A stretch of DNA of 64,000 nt from an uncultured Lachnospiraceae bacterium. GTDB taxonomy: Bacteria > Bacillota > Clostridia > Lachnospirales > Lachnospiraceae. The position numbers were made by a program, and so were the translations under genes. Where the stretch lies: NCBI GenBank assembly GCA_947630485.1, contig CANRHU010000004.1:30654-94653 (forward strand), in the 5' to 3' direction. The notes below the pieces were generated by a model. It had not been told where the DNA came from, searched no databases, and saw only the letters and a program-made list of their open reading frames with translations. Positions 1 through 8,281 of this stretch are shown here, one piece after another (within the stretch, counting starts at the first letter, position 1; every line of letters starts with the position of its first letter).

Positions 1-6
1 TATAAT
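1..6 (+). promoter_or_regulatory. possible -10 box (TATAAT) for the first gene
   Basis: The window opens with TATAAT, 76 bases before the start codon of the alpha/beta hydrolase gene. Its -35 element would lie outside the window, so this is only a candidate. Confidence 0.3.
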
Positions 7-81
7 GAGGAACACAGCGGACACCCCCCGGATCAGTTGCAGCCAATCACTTATCACACCACATCATAGGAGGGCTTTTTT

Positions 82-1977
82 ATGGAAAAAGCAAGGTCAC
101 TGTTATCCCGCAGAGCGCTGTTTTTCTCGCTCCTGTTCACGCTTCTCTTCACAGCAATTTCCGGCTGCATTCTCCGGGACTGGGGAAATATCCGCATCAC
201 GGAAACGGAAATCCACACGCAGGGGTATAACCGTGTGAGGCTTCGGATATTCCGTCCGGATTCGGCGTCGGCAGAAACTCCCGCGCCGGCCGTCATCTTC
301 ACCCACGGTCTGACCGTCAACAAGGAAAGCTACGCCCAGTACGGGCTCGAGCTGGCGCGCCGCGGCTTTGTCGTCCTCATGCCTGACATGCTCAACCACG
401 GGCAGTCAGAGATCACAGGCCCGGAAATCTATCTGGCGCCGCCCCAGGTCAACGACGCTTCCGGCTCCTACGCCGTGGTGCGCTACGCACAGACGCTGGA
501 CTATGTGGATCCGTCCCAGATCGGCGTAGCCGGCCATTCAGCCGGCGGACAGGCGTCCAACAACTGCGTCCTGCTGGACAACCAGGAGAACAAACCGGCC
601 GTCTCCGCCGTCTATCTGGTCTCCTCCGATCCCGTTTTCAAAGACGCGGACGGAAACTGGAGCAATATCTACGGCACGCGCGATCTGGGCGTGTACTATA
701 CCAGATACGACCATGTCTATTTCCGCGGAACAGGTCCGGACGGACAGCCTATGCCCGTCAACCGGTGGCTTTCCTCGGACAGCGCCAAGTCCCTTTTCGC
801 ATTCGGCCAGGGGCCGGAAGCGTTTGAAGGAGACGCCGTGATTCCCGGACATACGTATGTAAAAGAAATCGGCGGGGAGACCGTTTTCCGCCGTGTAAAC
901 GCGGCGGCGGAGATTCATCCGAGACCTCAGAGCGGCGGCGCCGCGCTGGCCGCGGTCTGCGACTTCTTCCAGGACGCATTTGCGGCTCCCAACTACATCG
1001 CCGGGGCCGATCAGCGCCGCGGATGGCTGGCCGCTTCCAACCTCCTGGGCCTTTTGGGCGTCCTCACAAGCTGTGTGCTGGCCGCGGACCGCCTGACGCG
1101 GACACGTCTCTTTTCCTCCATCCGAAGCGAAGAGGCAGCCGCTCTTCGGCCCGCACCCGGCCGCAGGGGGCGCGTAATCTTCTGGACGCTGACGGTCCTG
1201 AACTGCGCCTTCGCGTTCCTAAGCATCAGCGTCATCTTCCTTCTGGGCTTCGGCTACTGCTGCCACACCGTATTCGCGCAGCAGACCACGAATATCTACG
1301 CGTTGTGGGCCCTCGCCAACGGTTTGTTCATGCTCCTTACCTCTTTCCTCTCCTACGCCCTCTACGGCAGAAAGAACGGAGAATCCATGCAAAGCTGGGG
1401 ACTTTCTATCTCCGCCGCAAATCTCTTGAAAAGCATCCTGGCGGCCCTCTTTGGCTGCGCGGCGGTATTTATAATCACGGCCGCCGCCAACCGGATCTTC
1501 TTCGTGGACTACCGCTACTATTTCTGGGGGCTCAGCAATATCTCTCCGGAAAACCTGAAGGTATTCTTCGCCTACCTGCCCGCCTTTCTGATCTTCGGGC
1601 TGGCCGTATCCATCGCGGTCAACAGCGCCTACCGCTGCCGGATCGCGCGGGAACCGGAATGGGCCAACGACCTGTTCTTCGCCGTCATGAATATGATCCC
1701 GGCGCTCGCAATCACCGTCATCGGCTACGGCCTGTATATGCGTAACGGCGTAAAACCGTTCCTTTTCGGCTCCACCTACACTTACACCTACACGATCAAC
1801 GCAATCCCTGTGTTCCCGGCCGCCGTTCTGCTGATCCGGAAGCTCTTCCGAAGATGCGGGAACCCGTACGTGCCGGGCATCGTGGCCGGCGTGCTTCTCT
1901 GCTGGATGCAGGTCGCGTACTCCTTCACGATGCATGCCAATATGTACTTTGGGCCCATGGCGGCGTATCTGCCCTGA
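82..1977 (+). CDS. alpha/beta hydrolase with C-terminal polytopic membrane domain
   Basis: 631 aa. An N-terminal hydrophobic segment (residues 12-30, ending in a Cys at 29) is followed by an alpha/beta hydrolase domain with an HG oxyanion motif (residue 75) and a nucleophile elbow GHSAGG at 151-156 (Ser153). From about residue 320 to the end there are roughly seven membrane-spanning segments. The hydrolase would therefore sit outside the cytoplasmic membrane, tied to its own membrane domain. The start is set by AGGAGGG eight bases upstream of the ATG. Substrate is not recognisable; a serine esterase, lipase or acyl-transfer role is possible. It appears to be a single gene ending just before an ECF transporter gene. 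Confidence 0.8.
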   Translation: MEKARSLLSRRALFFSLLFTLLFTAISGCILRDWGNIRITETEIHTQGYNRVRLRIFRPDSASAETPAPAVIFTHGLTVNKESYAQYGLELARRGFVVLMPDMLNHGQSEITGPEIYLAPPQVNDASGSYAVVRYAQTLDYVDPSQIGVAGHSAGGQASNNCVLLDNQENKPAVSAVYLVSSDPVFKDADGNWSNIYGTRDLGVYYTRYDHVYFRGTGPDGQPMPVNRWLSSDSAKSLFAFGQGPEAFEGDAVIPGHTYVKEIGGETVFRRVNAAAEIHPRPQSGGAALAAVCDFFQDAFAAPNYIAGADQRRGWLAASNLLGLLGVLTSCVLAADRLTRTRLFSSIRSEEAAALRPAPGRRGRVIFWTLTVLNCAFAFLSISVIFLLGFGYCCHTVFAQQTTNIYALWALANGLFMLLTSFLSYALYGRKNGESMQSWGLSISAANLLKSILAALFGCAAVFIITAAANRIFFVDYRYYFWGLSNISPENLKVFFAYLPAFLIFGLAVSIAVNSAYRCRIAREPEWANDLFFAVMNMIPALAITVIGYGLYMRNGVKPFLFGSTYTYTYTINAIPVFPAAVLLIRKLFRRCGNPYVPGIVAGVLLCWMQVAYSFTMHANMYFGPMAAYLP

Positions 1978-2073
1978 CGCAAACTGGTATTGTCAAATTA
2001 TCTGAAACTGGATATTTTAACCACTCCAATATCATGGTATCGTAGAGTACAGCTTCTGTATGGTCCCGCGGCC

Positions 2074-2135
2074 GGGGCAGCGCGCGCCCCGTTACGCATC
2101 CGGGCAGTCAGAGCAAAAGGAATCTTCCGGATTCC
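2074..2135 (+). promoter_or_regulatory. structured 5' leader of the ECF transporter gene, two hairpins
   Basis: Two hairpins lie ahead of the ribosome binding site: GGGGC/GCCCC (2074-2078 with 2086-2090) and GGAATC/GATTCC (2119-2124 with 2130-2135). AAAGGAG at 2141-2147 then gives a 10-base spacing to the ATG. Vitamin transporter S components are often riboswitch-controlled, but I could not match a known vitamin riboswitch consensus here, so the regulatory role is inference. Confidence 0.3.
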
Positions 2136-2157
2136 AGGTGAAAGGAGTGAAAGTACT

Positions 2158-2748
2158 ATGAAAAAGGAGAATGAAAAAGTTTATAGAATCGTAATCACCG
2201 GCCTGATGGCGGCCCTGTGCTATGTGGCGTTCACATTTTTAAAGATTCCGATCCCCACCTTCGGCGGAGACATGGTGGCGCTGCACATCGGAAACGCCTT
2301 CTGCGTGCTGGCGGCCCTTCTTCTGGGCGGCGGGTACGGCGGCGTGGCCGGCGCTCTCGGCATGACGATCGCGGATCTGATCGATCCGGCCTATGTCACA
2401 AGCGCCCCGAAGACATTTTTCCTAAAGCTGTGCATCGGACTTGTGAGCGGCTTTGTGGCGCACCGCATTGCCCATATCACGGAAGACCATGATACGAAGT
2501 ATGTCTTCAAATGGACGCTCCTGGCCTCTGTCGCCGGACTGGGCTTCAACGTGATCATGGACCCGATCGTGGGCTATTTCTATAAGAAATATCTTCTGGG
2601 CGTGGAGGCCACGGCGGCGGCCATCATGTCCACCTGGGCCGCGGGCGTCACGTTCATAAACGCCGTCGCGGGCACTATCGTGGTAGTCGTCGTGTACATG
2701 GCGGTACGTCCGGTACTTAAGAAAGCCGGGCTGTTCTTCCATATCTGA
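2158..2748 (+). CDS. ECF transporter S component
   Basis: 196 aa, very hydrophobic, about six membrane helices, resembling the ECF-type riboflavin/pyrimidine-like S-component family (PF07155 type): N-terminal IVITGLMAALCYVAFTF, then an LGGGYGGVAGALG glycine-rich loop and an NAVAGTIVVVVVYM C-terminal helix. S components bind a vitamin or small metabolite and dock to a shared energising module (EcfAA'T), none of which is in the window. An in-frame ATG-less extension runs upstream to 1990, but the AAAGGAG site supports the start at 2158. Substrate cannot be told from sequence. It converges with the capA-like gene, with only a few bases between stop codons. Confidence 0.8.
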   Translation: MKKENEKVYRIVITGLMAALCYVAFTFLKIPIPTFGGDMVALHIGNAFCVLAALLLGGGYGGVAGALGMTIADLIDPAYVTSAPKTFFLKLCIGLVSGFVAHRIAHITEDHDTKYVFKWTLLASVAGLGFNVIMDPIVGYFYKKYLLGVEATAAAIMSTWAAGVTFINAVAGTIVVVVVYMAVRPVLKKAGLFFHI

Positions 2749-2754
2749 CCGGCC

Positions 2755-3978
2755 TCATTTCAGCCGCGTATAGCCTCCCGAGGAGGTGCAGGGGATCGTG
2801 ACGACCTCTGTCTCGAATCGGGAGGCTTCTCCGTCCTTTAACACCACCTTCAAAAGCTCCGTCTCCGGAATGCTGCTGCCGAACACGAAATTTCCCAGGC
2901 TGTAGGCAATGGGCTTTCCGGCGTAGGTTTCGATCTCCTGCAGCACATGAGGATGGCTTCCGACTACCAGATCCGCACCGGCATCGATATACTGCCGGCC
3001 CATGTTCCGCTGGTAATCCTCCGGAACGGTGTTCCGCTCGATCCCCCAATGGACATAGACCACCAGATAATCGCACTTTTCCCTGGCCGCGCGGATTTCG
3101 CTCAGCGGCAGCGCCGGATCATAGGTGGAAAATACGCCCGGATGGTCCGCTCCGGCCGCCCAGCTGGCCGCCATATAGACGCGGCTGGTGCCGAGAAAAC
3201 CGATCTTTTTGCCTTTTACCTCCAGAATTTCCAGCTTCTTCGCCTGCTCCAGATTCTCCCCGGCGCCCACATGGAAAATTCCCGCGCCGTCCAATGCCGC
3301 CAGGCTGTCGGTAATGCCCTCCGGGCCGAAATCCAGGATGTGGTTGTTGGCCATGGTCACAATGTCAACGCCCATCTCCGAAAGCATGGACACCTTCTCC
3401 GGAGGGATCCGGAACGTGAACTGCTTGTCTGCCGCCGCAGTTCCCCGGTTCGTGAATGGAAATTCCTGATTCACCATAAAAAGATCCGACGCGGCGATCT
3501 CCGCGCGAATCCCCTCATCCAGTACTCCCGCGATACCCCCTGCCCGATTGTAGGCATTCATCACATGGTCGGAAAAATAGACGTCGCCCGCGAAGAGAAG
3601 CGTGATATCGCCGGTTTCCTCCGTGTCGTTCTCCGCTTCCTGCCGTTTTTCCGAACCGTCTGCCGTCCCGTCACCGGCGTAATTCCCCGCCTGGTCTTCC
3701 GGCACGGCCGCGGTCGTCAGCTCAACCACAGCGGCTGTCTGCTCCTGCTCCAATCTCTTACTGTCCGATCGTCCGTCCTCTGTCTGCGCGCCGGCCGCAT
3801 CCGCCGTCTCCGAGGCCGCAGTATGATCTCCCGGCGCAGACGGCTGCCAGAGTCTGCTTCCCTCCCGCCTGATCATTAAGACACCGCAGGCCGTCAGGCA
3901 GAGAAGGAGCGCCGTAAGTCCTGCCAGAAGCGCGGCGCGCGGCGGCCGGCTTCCTCCGTCTCTTCTCTTTCCGCTCAT
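2755..3978 (-). CDS. CapA family (PGA_cap) lipoprotein, metallophosphoesterase fold
   Basis: About 407 aa from the ATG at 3978 (a GTG at 4011 would add 11 residues and overlap the preceding ORF). A hydrophobic N-terminal segment ending LLLCLTACG looks like a lipoprotein signal. A low-complexity, acidic Ala/Glu-rich linker of about 100 residues follows, then the CapA/PGA_cap domain: ITLLFAGDVYF, a central MANNHILDFG motif and the C-terminal VVGSHPHVLQ and YSLGNFVFGS motifs, all characteristic of the calcineurin-like CapA family linked to polyglutamate capsule synthesis. No capB/capC genes are nearby, so a surface phosphoesterase or peptidoglycan-related role is equally possible. Confidence 0.8.
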   Translation of the reverse strand: MSGKRRDGGSRPPRAALLAGLTALLLCLTACGVLMIRREGSRLWQPSAPGDHTAASETADAAGAQTEDGRSDSKRLEQEQTAAVVELTTAAVPEDQAGNYAGDGTADGSEKRQEAENDTEETGDITLLFAGDVYFSDHVMNAYNRAGGIAGVLDEGIRAEIAASDLFMVNQEFPFTNRGTAAADKQFTFRIPPEKVSMLSEMGVDIVTMANNHILDFGPEGITDSLAALDGAGIFHVGAGENLEQAKKLEILEVKGKKIGFLGTSRVYMAASWAAGADHPGVFSTYDPALPLSEIRAAREKCDYLVVYVHWGIERNTVPEDYQRNMGRQYIDAGADLVVGSHPHVLQEIETYAGKPIAYSLGNFVFGSSIPETELLKVVLKDGEASRFETEVVTIPCTSSGGYTRLK

Positions 3979-4003
3979 CGTTTTCTCATCCCCATTCGGT
4001 CTT

Positions 4004-4357
4004 TCATACACAAATCCATTCCACCGCCTGCGCCTCCGCGGCCGAAGGCGGCGTCATTTTCCTAAGCAACGCCTCGATCTTATCTTCCGCGAGCGGGACG
4101 CAAAGGCGCACCCATTCGATCCGTTCCGGAGAGAGACCATATTTTTCGGCCGTCCGGCGAAGCGTCTCCATGGACGCCGCCGTCTTATACTTTGAATCTC
4201 CCAGATAACGCAGCAGGCTTTCCCTGTATCCTCCCGTAAGGTAATGGCCCCGGCTCTGCAGAAGAAGACCGCCGTCCCCGTCAAAGAAGACGGCGCTGTT
4301 GGCCCCGTCGATCTTTTCTTCCACCACCAGATGCCGCCCTGCCGCCGCCGACACCAA
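4004..4357 (-). pseudogene. truncated RNA ligase (nucleotidyltransferase) remnant
   Basis: 117 codons. Residues 9-25 read HLVVEEKIDGANSAVFF, matching nucleotidyltransferase motif I (KxDG, Lys is the adenylation site) of the RNA ligase family, followed by the family's SRGHYLTGG stretch. After that the sequence passes straight to an unrelated-looking helical tail, so motifs III, IIIa, IV and V of the ligase fold are absent, and upstream in the same frame there are several stop codons (TAG, TAA) instead of the usual N-terminal 30-50 residues. The only start is a TTG with no clear ribosome site. This looks like a gene with a lost 5' end and an internal deletion. It overlaps the GTG alternative start of the capA-like gene. 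Confidence 0.6.
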
Positions 4358-4455
4358 AGACAGCTACTACAACATTTACCACAACCAGGAGGATTTTTCA
4401 ACGTCTTTTTCTCTTACGGTTCTGAAGGTTTTGGGTATCGTTCCGAAATCCGCTC

Positions 4456-5409
4456 TCACTCTCCGGTCTCAAAGACCGGACGCCCCTCCGCGTCCCACTT
4501 GACGCGCATCAGCAGTACATGGCGGTTCGGATTGTACAGCGGATTCCCGTCGATTTCACTCTCGGTCCGCGCATGGTACACCATGACCGTATTGCCTTCC
4601 CCGTCAGTGGTGAAGGAATTATGGCCCGGACCGTAGATTCCGTGCTCCACATTGGAGGCCAGCACCGGATGGCGCTCCTTCCGCCAGGATCTGGGATCCA
4701 AAAGATCCGCGTCCTCATCCGCGGTCAGCATACCCATACAGTATGCCGCTCCGGTCTCGCTGGCAGAATAGGTGACGAAAATTTTGCCGCCGTGCCTGAG
4801 AACGGCCGGCCCTTCATTCACCCAGAAGCCCACCCGCTCCCAGTCGTAATCCGGCGTCGTCAGAAGCACCTGCACGGTCTTAAGCTGGCAGGGAGATTCC
4901 ATCTCCGCAATATAGAGATTGGAAATCTGTTTGCCGACGCCAACCTTTTCCGCCCAGATATAATACCGTCTGCCGTGATTTTCAAATACCGTGGCGTCCA
5001 GGGAAAAAGCGCGGAAAGAGAATTTATCCTCGGGCGCGGCTTTCATCTTGCCCTTCTCGGTCCATTTATCTTTTATCGGATCCTGTCCCTCGCACTCCAG
5101 TACGTAGGGCCTGATCTTCCAGGGACGGTCCGTCTCGCCGCCCGCGAAATATACATACCACTTTCCATCCAGATAATGAATCTCCGGGGCCCAGATATGC
5201 CTGCTCATGGGGCCGAAGCGGTGCTTATGCCAGATCGCGGTCTCCTCCGCGTCGTAAAGCCCGCCCAGGGTATCGGCGCGGCGCAGCACGATCCGGTCAT
5301 ATTCCGGCACCGAGGCCGTGAAATAATACGTTCCGTCTGTATGTCTATATACATATGGATCCGCCCTCTGCAGAATCCAGGGCCGGTTCCATTTTAATTT
5401 CTCATCCAT
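4456..5409 (-). CDS. GH43 alpha-L-arabinofuranosidase-like glycosidase (GH43_26 type)
   Basis: 317 aa with no signal peptide, so probably cytoplasmic. The five-bladed propeller of GH43 is evident: RADPYVYRHTDGTYYFTAS with the catalytic base Asp near residue 17, WAPEIHYLDGKWYVYFAG, and NEGPAVLRHGGKIFVTYS with the likely acid Glu. The opening motif closely matches exo-alpha-1,5-L-arabinofuranosidases of subfamily 26. It would release arabinose from imported arabino-oligosaccharides. AGGAGG precedes the ATG. It follows the terminator of the big ABC operon and has its own promoter overlapping a perfect palindrome, so it is probably co-regulated but separately transcribed. Confidence 0.85.
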   Translation of the reverse strand: MDEKLKWNRPWILQRADPYVYRHTDGTYYFTASVPEYDRIVLRRADTLGGLYDAEETAIWHKHRFGPMSRHIWAPEIHYLDGKWYVYFAGGETDRPWKIRPYVLECEGQDPIKDKWTEKGKMKAAPEDKFSFRAFSLDATVFENHGRRYYIWAEKVGVGKQISNLYIAEMESPCQLKTVQVLLTTPDYDWERVGFWVNEGPAVLRHGGKIFVTYSASETGAAYCMGMLTADEDADLLDPRSWRKERHPVLASNVEHGIYGPGHNSFTTDGEGNTVMVYHARTESEIDGNPLYNPNRHVLLMRVKWDAEGRPVFETGE

Positions 5410-5480
5410 TGTCTGTTCCTCCTACTGTTTCTAAGTCTTCTGCCATTCTGGAATATATTACGAAAAATACTTAAGTCAGT

Positions 5481-5509
5481 TCTATAATATTATAGAGATC
5501 ATTGAACAA
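5481..5509 (-). promoter_or_regulatory. promoter of the GH43_26 gene with overlapping palindromic operator
   Basis: On the minus strand TTGTTC (5504-5509), a 17-base spacer and TATAGA (5481-5486) form a promoter. A perfect 16-bp palindrome, TCTATAATATTATAGA (5481-5496), covers the -10 region, a typical position for a repressor operator. Confidence 0.5.
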
Positions 5510-5514
5510 TTTAC

Positions 5515-5551
5515 TAAAAATGCAGGAGGGGAACACCCCCTCCCCTCCTGC
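5515..5551 (-). terminator. rho-independent terminator of the ABC/arabinan operon
   Basis: GCAGGAGGGG (5522-5531) pairs with CCCCTCCTGC (5542-5551), a perfect 10-bp stem, followed on the minus strand by ATTTTTA. It lies about 80 bases after the stop of the solute-binding protein gene. Confidence 0.85.
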
Positions 5552-5630
5552 GTAAGGCATTTTCTCTTTGCGCCCCCTATTTCTTTATAAGCACGCTCCC
5601 GCGCGCCCCTATTTCTTATAATGCCGCCGA

Positions 5631-7193
5631 TTATTCTGCCGGGGTCAGACCAGCGTCGGCCATAGCCTGCTTGTTGTACTCGTTGGCCTTCTGGGTCAGC
5701 TCGGCCACCCAGTCGTTGGCGTTGCTCTGGCCGGTAAATACGGAATCCTCAACGCCCGCGTAAGCGCCCGCGATGAACGCCGCGAAGCCCGGAATCTGGC
5801 AGTCGCCGAACGGAACCACGCCGTGACGGACCTCTGCGAAGAAGTCGTCAAAATACTTGCCGTACTTCTCGTCCTTCTCGGTGATATCGCCGTCGTCATG
5901 CATGGACGGGAAGAAGGTCGCCTGGAAATCAGCCCAGATGTCCTCATCCATAGTCAGCGGGCAAGGCATGGACTGCTGCCATACATACACGTTGGCCGCG
6001 TCGTCGAACAGGGTCTTGTAGCCTTCCATCTTATACTTCCAGCCTTCCAGGCCCCAGCCCATGAACTTCAGAAGCTCATAAGCCTCTCTCGGATGCTCGG
6101 TGCCGGAGGAGATGCCGCCGAAGTCAAGAACGCCGAACTTATACTTCACGTCGTTGCCTTCCACGGAAGGAGTCGCATAGGGAACGAACTCGATGCCCTT
6201 GTTCCTGTAGTCGTCGGTATCAAACAGGTTCAGATAGGTCCAGAACGCGTCGATCTGGAAGCCCAGTCTGCCGGAGTAGGCAGCCCAGTCGGTGGAACCC
6301 TGCCATGCAATCAGCTCATCCTCGGTTACCGGAGCGCGGTACTTGCCGTTGATCAGCTCGGCCAGCGTATTCACGCCCACTGCCCAGTCGTTCATGTCGA
6401 ATTCCTTGCCGTTCCAGCCGAACTCGCCGATGGCGTTGGGGTTGGCGGCTACCGGATAGTAGGTTACGATGGAATGGAACTGGTTGAAGCCGTAGATGCC
6501 CTCGTCAGGAGAGGTTACGTCCTTGAACGCCTGAACCATCTCATCCCAGGTCCAGTCTGTCGGAGGCATTTCCACGTTCAGCTTCTCAAACACAGCCATA
6601 TCGGCGTAGATGGCGTCCGGGAAGAACTTGATCGGTGTCGCCAGCTTCTGGTTGGAGCCGTAGTATCCCAGCTTCGCGCCGTTGATGGACGGAAGGATGT
6701 TGTCGTTCTCCGGGTCGTTCTCCCAGTACTCGGTCATATCGCCAAGAAGACCGTTGGAAAGGGCGAAATCGCAGTTGCCCAGGATCATGAAGCAGTCCGG
6801 CGTCTGGCCGGTGCTGACCAGGTTCAGCAGGGTGTTGTTGTAATCCTCGCCCGCTACCTCATAGATCACGTTGACCTTGATGTTCGGATGAAGCTCGGTG
6901 AACTTCTCCGCCAGATACTCGGTCAGAACCTTATTGTCAAAGTTCATGTAGGTCAGAGTAATCTCCTCATCCGTCAGAGGCGGAAGCGCGGACTCTGCTG
7001 CCGCTGCCCCCCCGTTTTCATTGCTGCCGGCATCTCCGGCAGGAGCCGCGGTCTCGGAGCCGCCCGCCGCGGCGGTAGTTCCCGCCGCCTGGGTCTCGCT
7101 GCCGCCACTGCTGCTTCCGCCGCCGCAGGCGGTAAGAACGGCCGTCGATACCATGGCCGCGCACAGAAGCGCGCTGGTTAATCTTTTCTTCAT
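5631..7193 (-). CDS. carbohydrate ABC transporter solute-binding lipoprotein
   Basis: 520 aa. Type II signal peptide ending VLTACGGG (lipidated Cys23), a Ser/Gly/Ala-rich linker to about residue 75, then a group 1 extracellular sugar-binding domain (EITLTYMNFDNKVLTEY, GIYGFNQFHSIVTYYPVAANPNA). It captures oligosaccharides at the outer membrane face for the two permeases encoded just upstream. It is the last gene of the nine-gene operon and is preceded by a very stable hairpin that probably raises its transcript level over the permeases. Context points to arabino-oligosaccharides as ligand, which is inference. Confidence 0.9.
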   Translation of the reverse strand: MKKRLTSALLCAAMVSTAVLTACGGGSSSGGSETQAAGTTAAAGGSETAAPAGDAGSNENGGAAAAESALPPLTDEEITLTYMNFDNKVLTEYLAEKFTELHPNIKVNVIYEVAGEDYNNTLLNLVSTGQTPDCFMILGNCDFALSNGLLGDMTEYWENDPENDNILPSINGAKLGYYGSNQKLATPIKFFPDAIYADMAVFEKLNVEMPPTDWTWDEMVQAFKDVTSPDEGIYGFNQFHSIVTYYPVAANPNAIGEFGWNGKEFDMNDWAVGVNTLAELINGKYRAPVTEDELIAWQGSTDWAAYSGRLGFQIDAFWTYLNLFDTDDYRNKGIEFVPYATPSVEGNDVKYKFGVLDFGGISSGTEHPREAYELLKFMGWGLEGWKYKMEGYKTLFDDAANVYVWQQSMPCPLTMDEDIWADFQATFFPSMHDDGDITEKDEKYGKYFDDFFAEVRHGVVPFGDCQIPGFAAFIAGAYAGVEDSVFTGQSNANDWVAELTQKANEYNKQAMADAGLTPAE

Positions 7194-7222
7194 ACTTGAA
7201 TCCTCCTTGTTTTTTTATAGCA

Positions 7223-7248
7223 GCCCGGCCCCCGGTACGGGGGCGGGC
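7223..7248 (-). promoter_or_regulatory. stable intergenic hairpin between permease and binding-protein genes
   Basis: GCCCG+CCCCC (7223-7233, one bulged G) pairs with GGGGG+CGGGC (7239-7248) around a five-base loop. On the minus strand it is followed by an A-run, not a T-run, so it is more likely an mRNA-stabilising or partial-readthrough element than a terminator. Confidence 0.5.
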
Positions 7249-7267
7249 GAACTACTTTTTTGAACGA

Positions 7268-8281
7268 TTACTCGCCGGTGATACCGGTACGGTCTACGCT
7301 CTCCACGAACTGCTTCTGGAGCACGAAATACATCAGCAGTACCGGAAGGATGGACAGCATCGTCGCCGCCATTTTGATGCCCTCGTTTAAGCTTCCCATG
7401 GCGTCTCCGGTTACGGAAGCGCCGGCAGTGCTGTAGCTGTCGTTAAAGCCTTTCAGGGCAACCATCAGGGTATTCCACTCGCTGCCGCCCAGGATACCGC
7501 AGACATACAGCTGGGTCAGGTAAGACTCGTTCCAGTACCACACGATGGAGAACAGAAACACCACCAGGATGGCCGGGGCCGCGGACGGCACCGCGATCCT
7601 GAAGAAGGTCTTGAAATGTCCGCAGCCGTCGATCTTCGCCGCCTCGATCAGAGCCTGCGGGATCTGACGGAAGAACTGGTAAAAGATCAGGATGTAAAGC
7701 TGCGACTTGATCCCCTGTCCCAGCAGGGACGGCACCACAAAGGCTGCCAGGGAATTCAAAATCTTCATGTCATTGTACAGCAGATAGTTAGGCATCATCG
7801 TGATCTGCGGCGGCAGGATGAAGGAGAAAATCAGGATCCCCATCATCACTGTCTTAAGCGGGAAATCATACCGGGCGAAACCGTATCCGATGACGCCGCA
7901 CATCACCACGTTCACCAGCGTTGGGACGCCGGCGATGACCACCGACTGCCACAGGGTCTTGACGAAGTTCATGCTGGTAAACGCGTCGATATAGTTCTTC
8001 ACATACAGCACGCTGGGAATCCAGTTCACCGAGCTGTCCAGCAGGTCGGCGCGCTGCATGAAGCTCTTGCTGATCATATAAAGCAGCGGATAGATGTAGA
8101 CGAATCCGATACAGATCAGCAGGCCGTAGATGGCGATCAGCTTGCCGGCGCCCTGGGTATCCTTGGAACCGAAGAACCATTTTTTGACCGCGTATTTGTC
8201 AATTTTTCTCCTCGGAGCCGCAACTGCCTTAGCGCCGCTCTTTGATTGGTTTGCCTGCGCGTTTTGCTTCTTGCTTTGCAT
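7268..8281 (-). CDS. carbohydrate ABC transporter permease (MalG/AraQ type)
   Basis: 337 aa, six membrane helices after a basic, Lys-rich N-terminal tail of about 45 residues. The cytoplasmic EAA loop reads EAAKIDGCGHFKTFFRI, the docking site for the ATPase. It pairs with the permease encoded upstream, whose 3' end it overlaps by 53 bases, which implies translational coupling. No ATPase gene is present in the operon, so energy must come from a shared MsmX/UgpC-type ATPase elsewhere. Confidence 0.9.
   Translation of the reverse strand: MQSKKQNAQANQSKSGAKAVAAPRRKIDKYAVKKWFFGSKDTQGAGKLIAIYGLLICIGFVYIYPLLYMISKSFMQRADLLDSSVNWIPSVLYVKNYIDAFTSMNFVKTLWQSVVIAGVPTLVNVVMCGVIGYGFARYDFPLKTVMMGILIFSFILPPQITMMPNYLLYNDMKILNSLAAFVVPSLLGQGIKSQLYILIFYQFFRQIPQALIEAAKIDGCGHFKTFFRIAVPSAAPAILVVFLFSIVWYWNESYLTQLYVCGILGGSEWNTLMVALKGFNDSYSTAGASVTGDAMGSLNEGIKMAATMLSILPVLLMYFVLQKQFVESVDRTGITGE

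Noticed and set aside
1023..1745. 240-codon plus-strand open frame inside the alpha/beta hydrolase gene
   Set aside because: Arg/Pro/Leu-rich shadow frame of a GC-rich gene with no ribosome site; the hydrolase frame has clear motifs.
2041..2157. Possible THF or other vitamin riboswitch before the ECF S-component gene (GCATCCGG, GAGTA fragments)
   Set aside because: The fragments are in the wrong order and spacing for the THF consensus and the hairpins do not match a known class; only a structured leader is reported.
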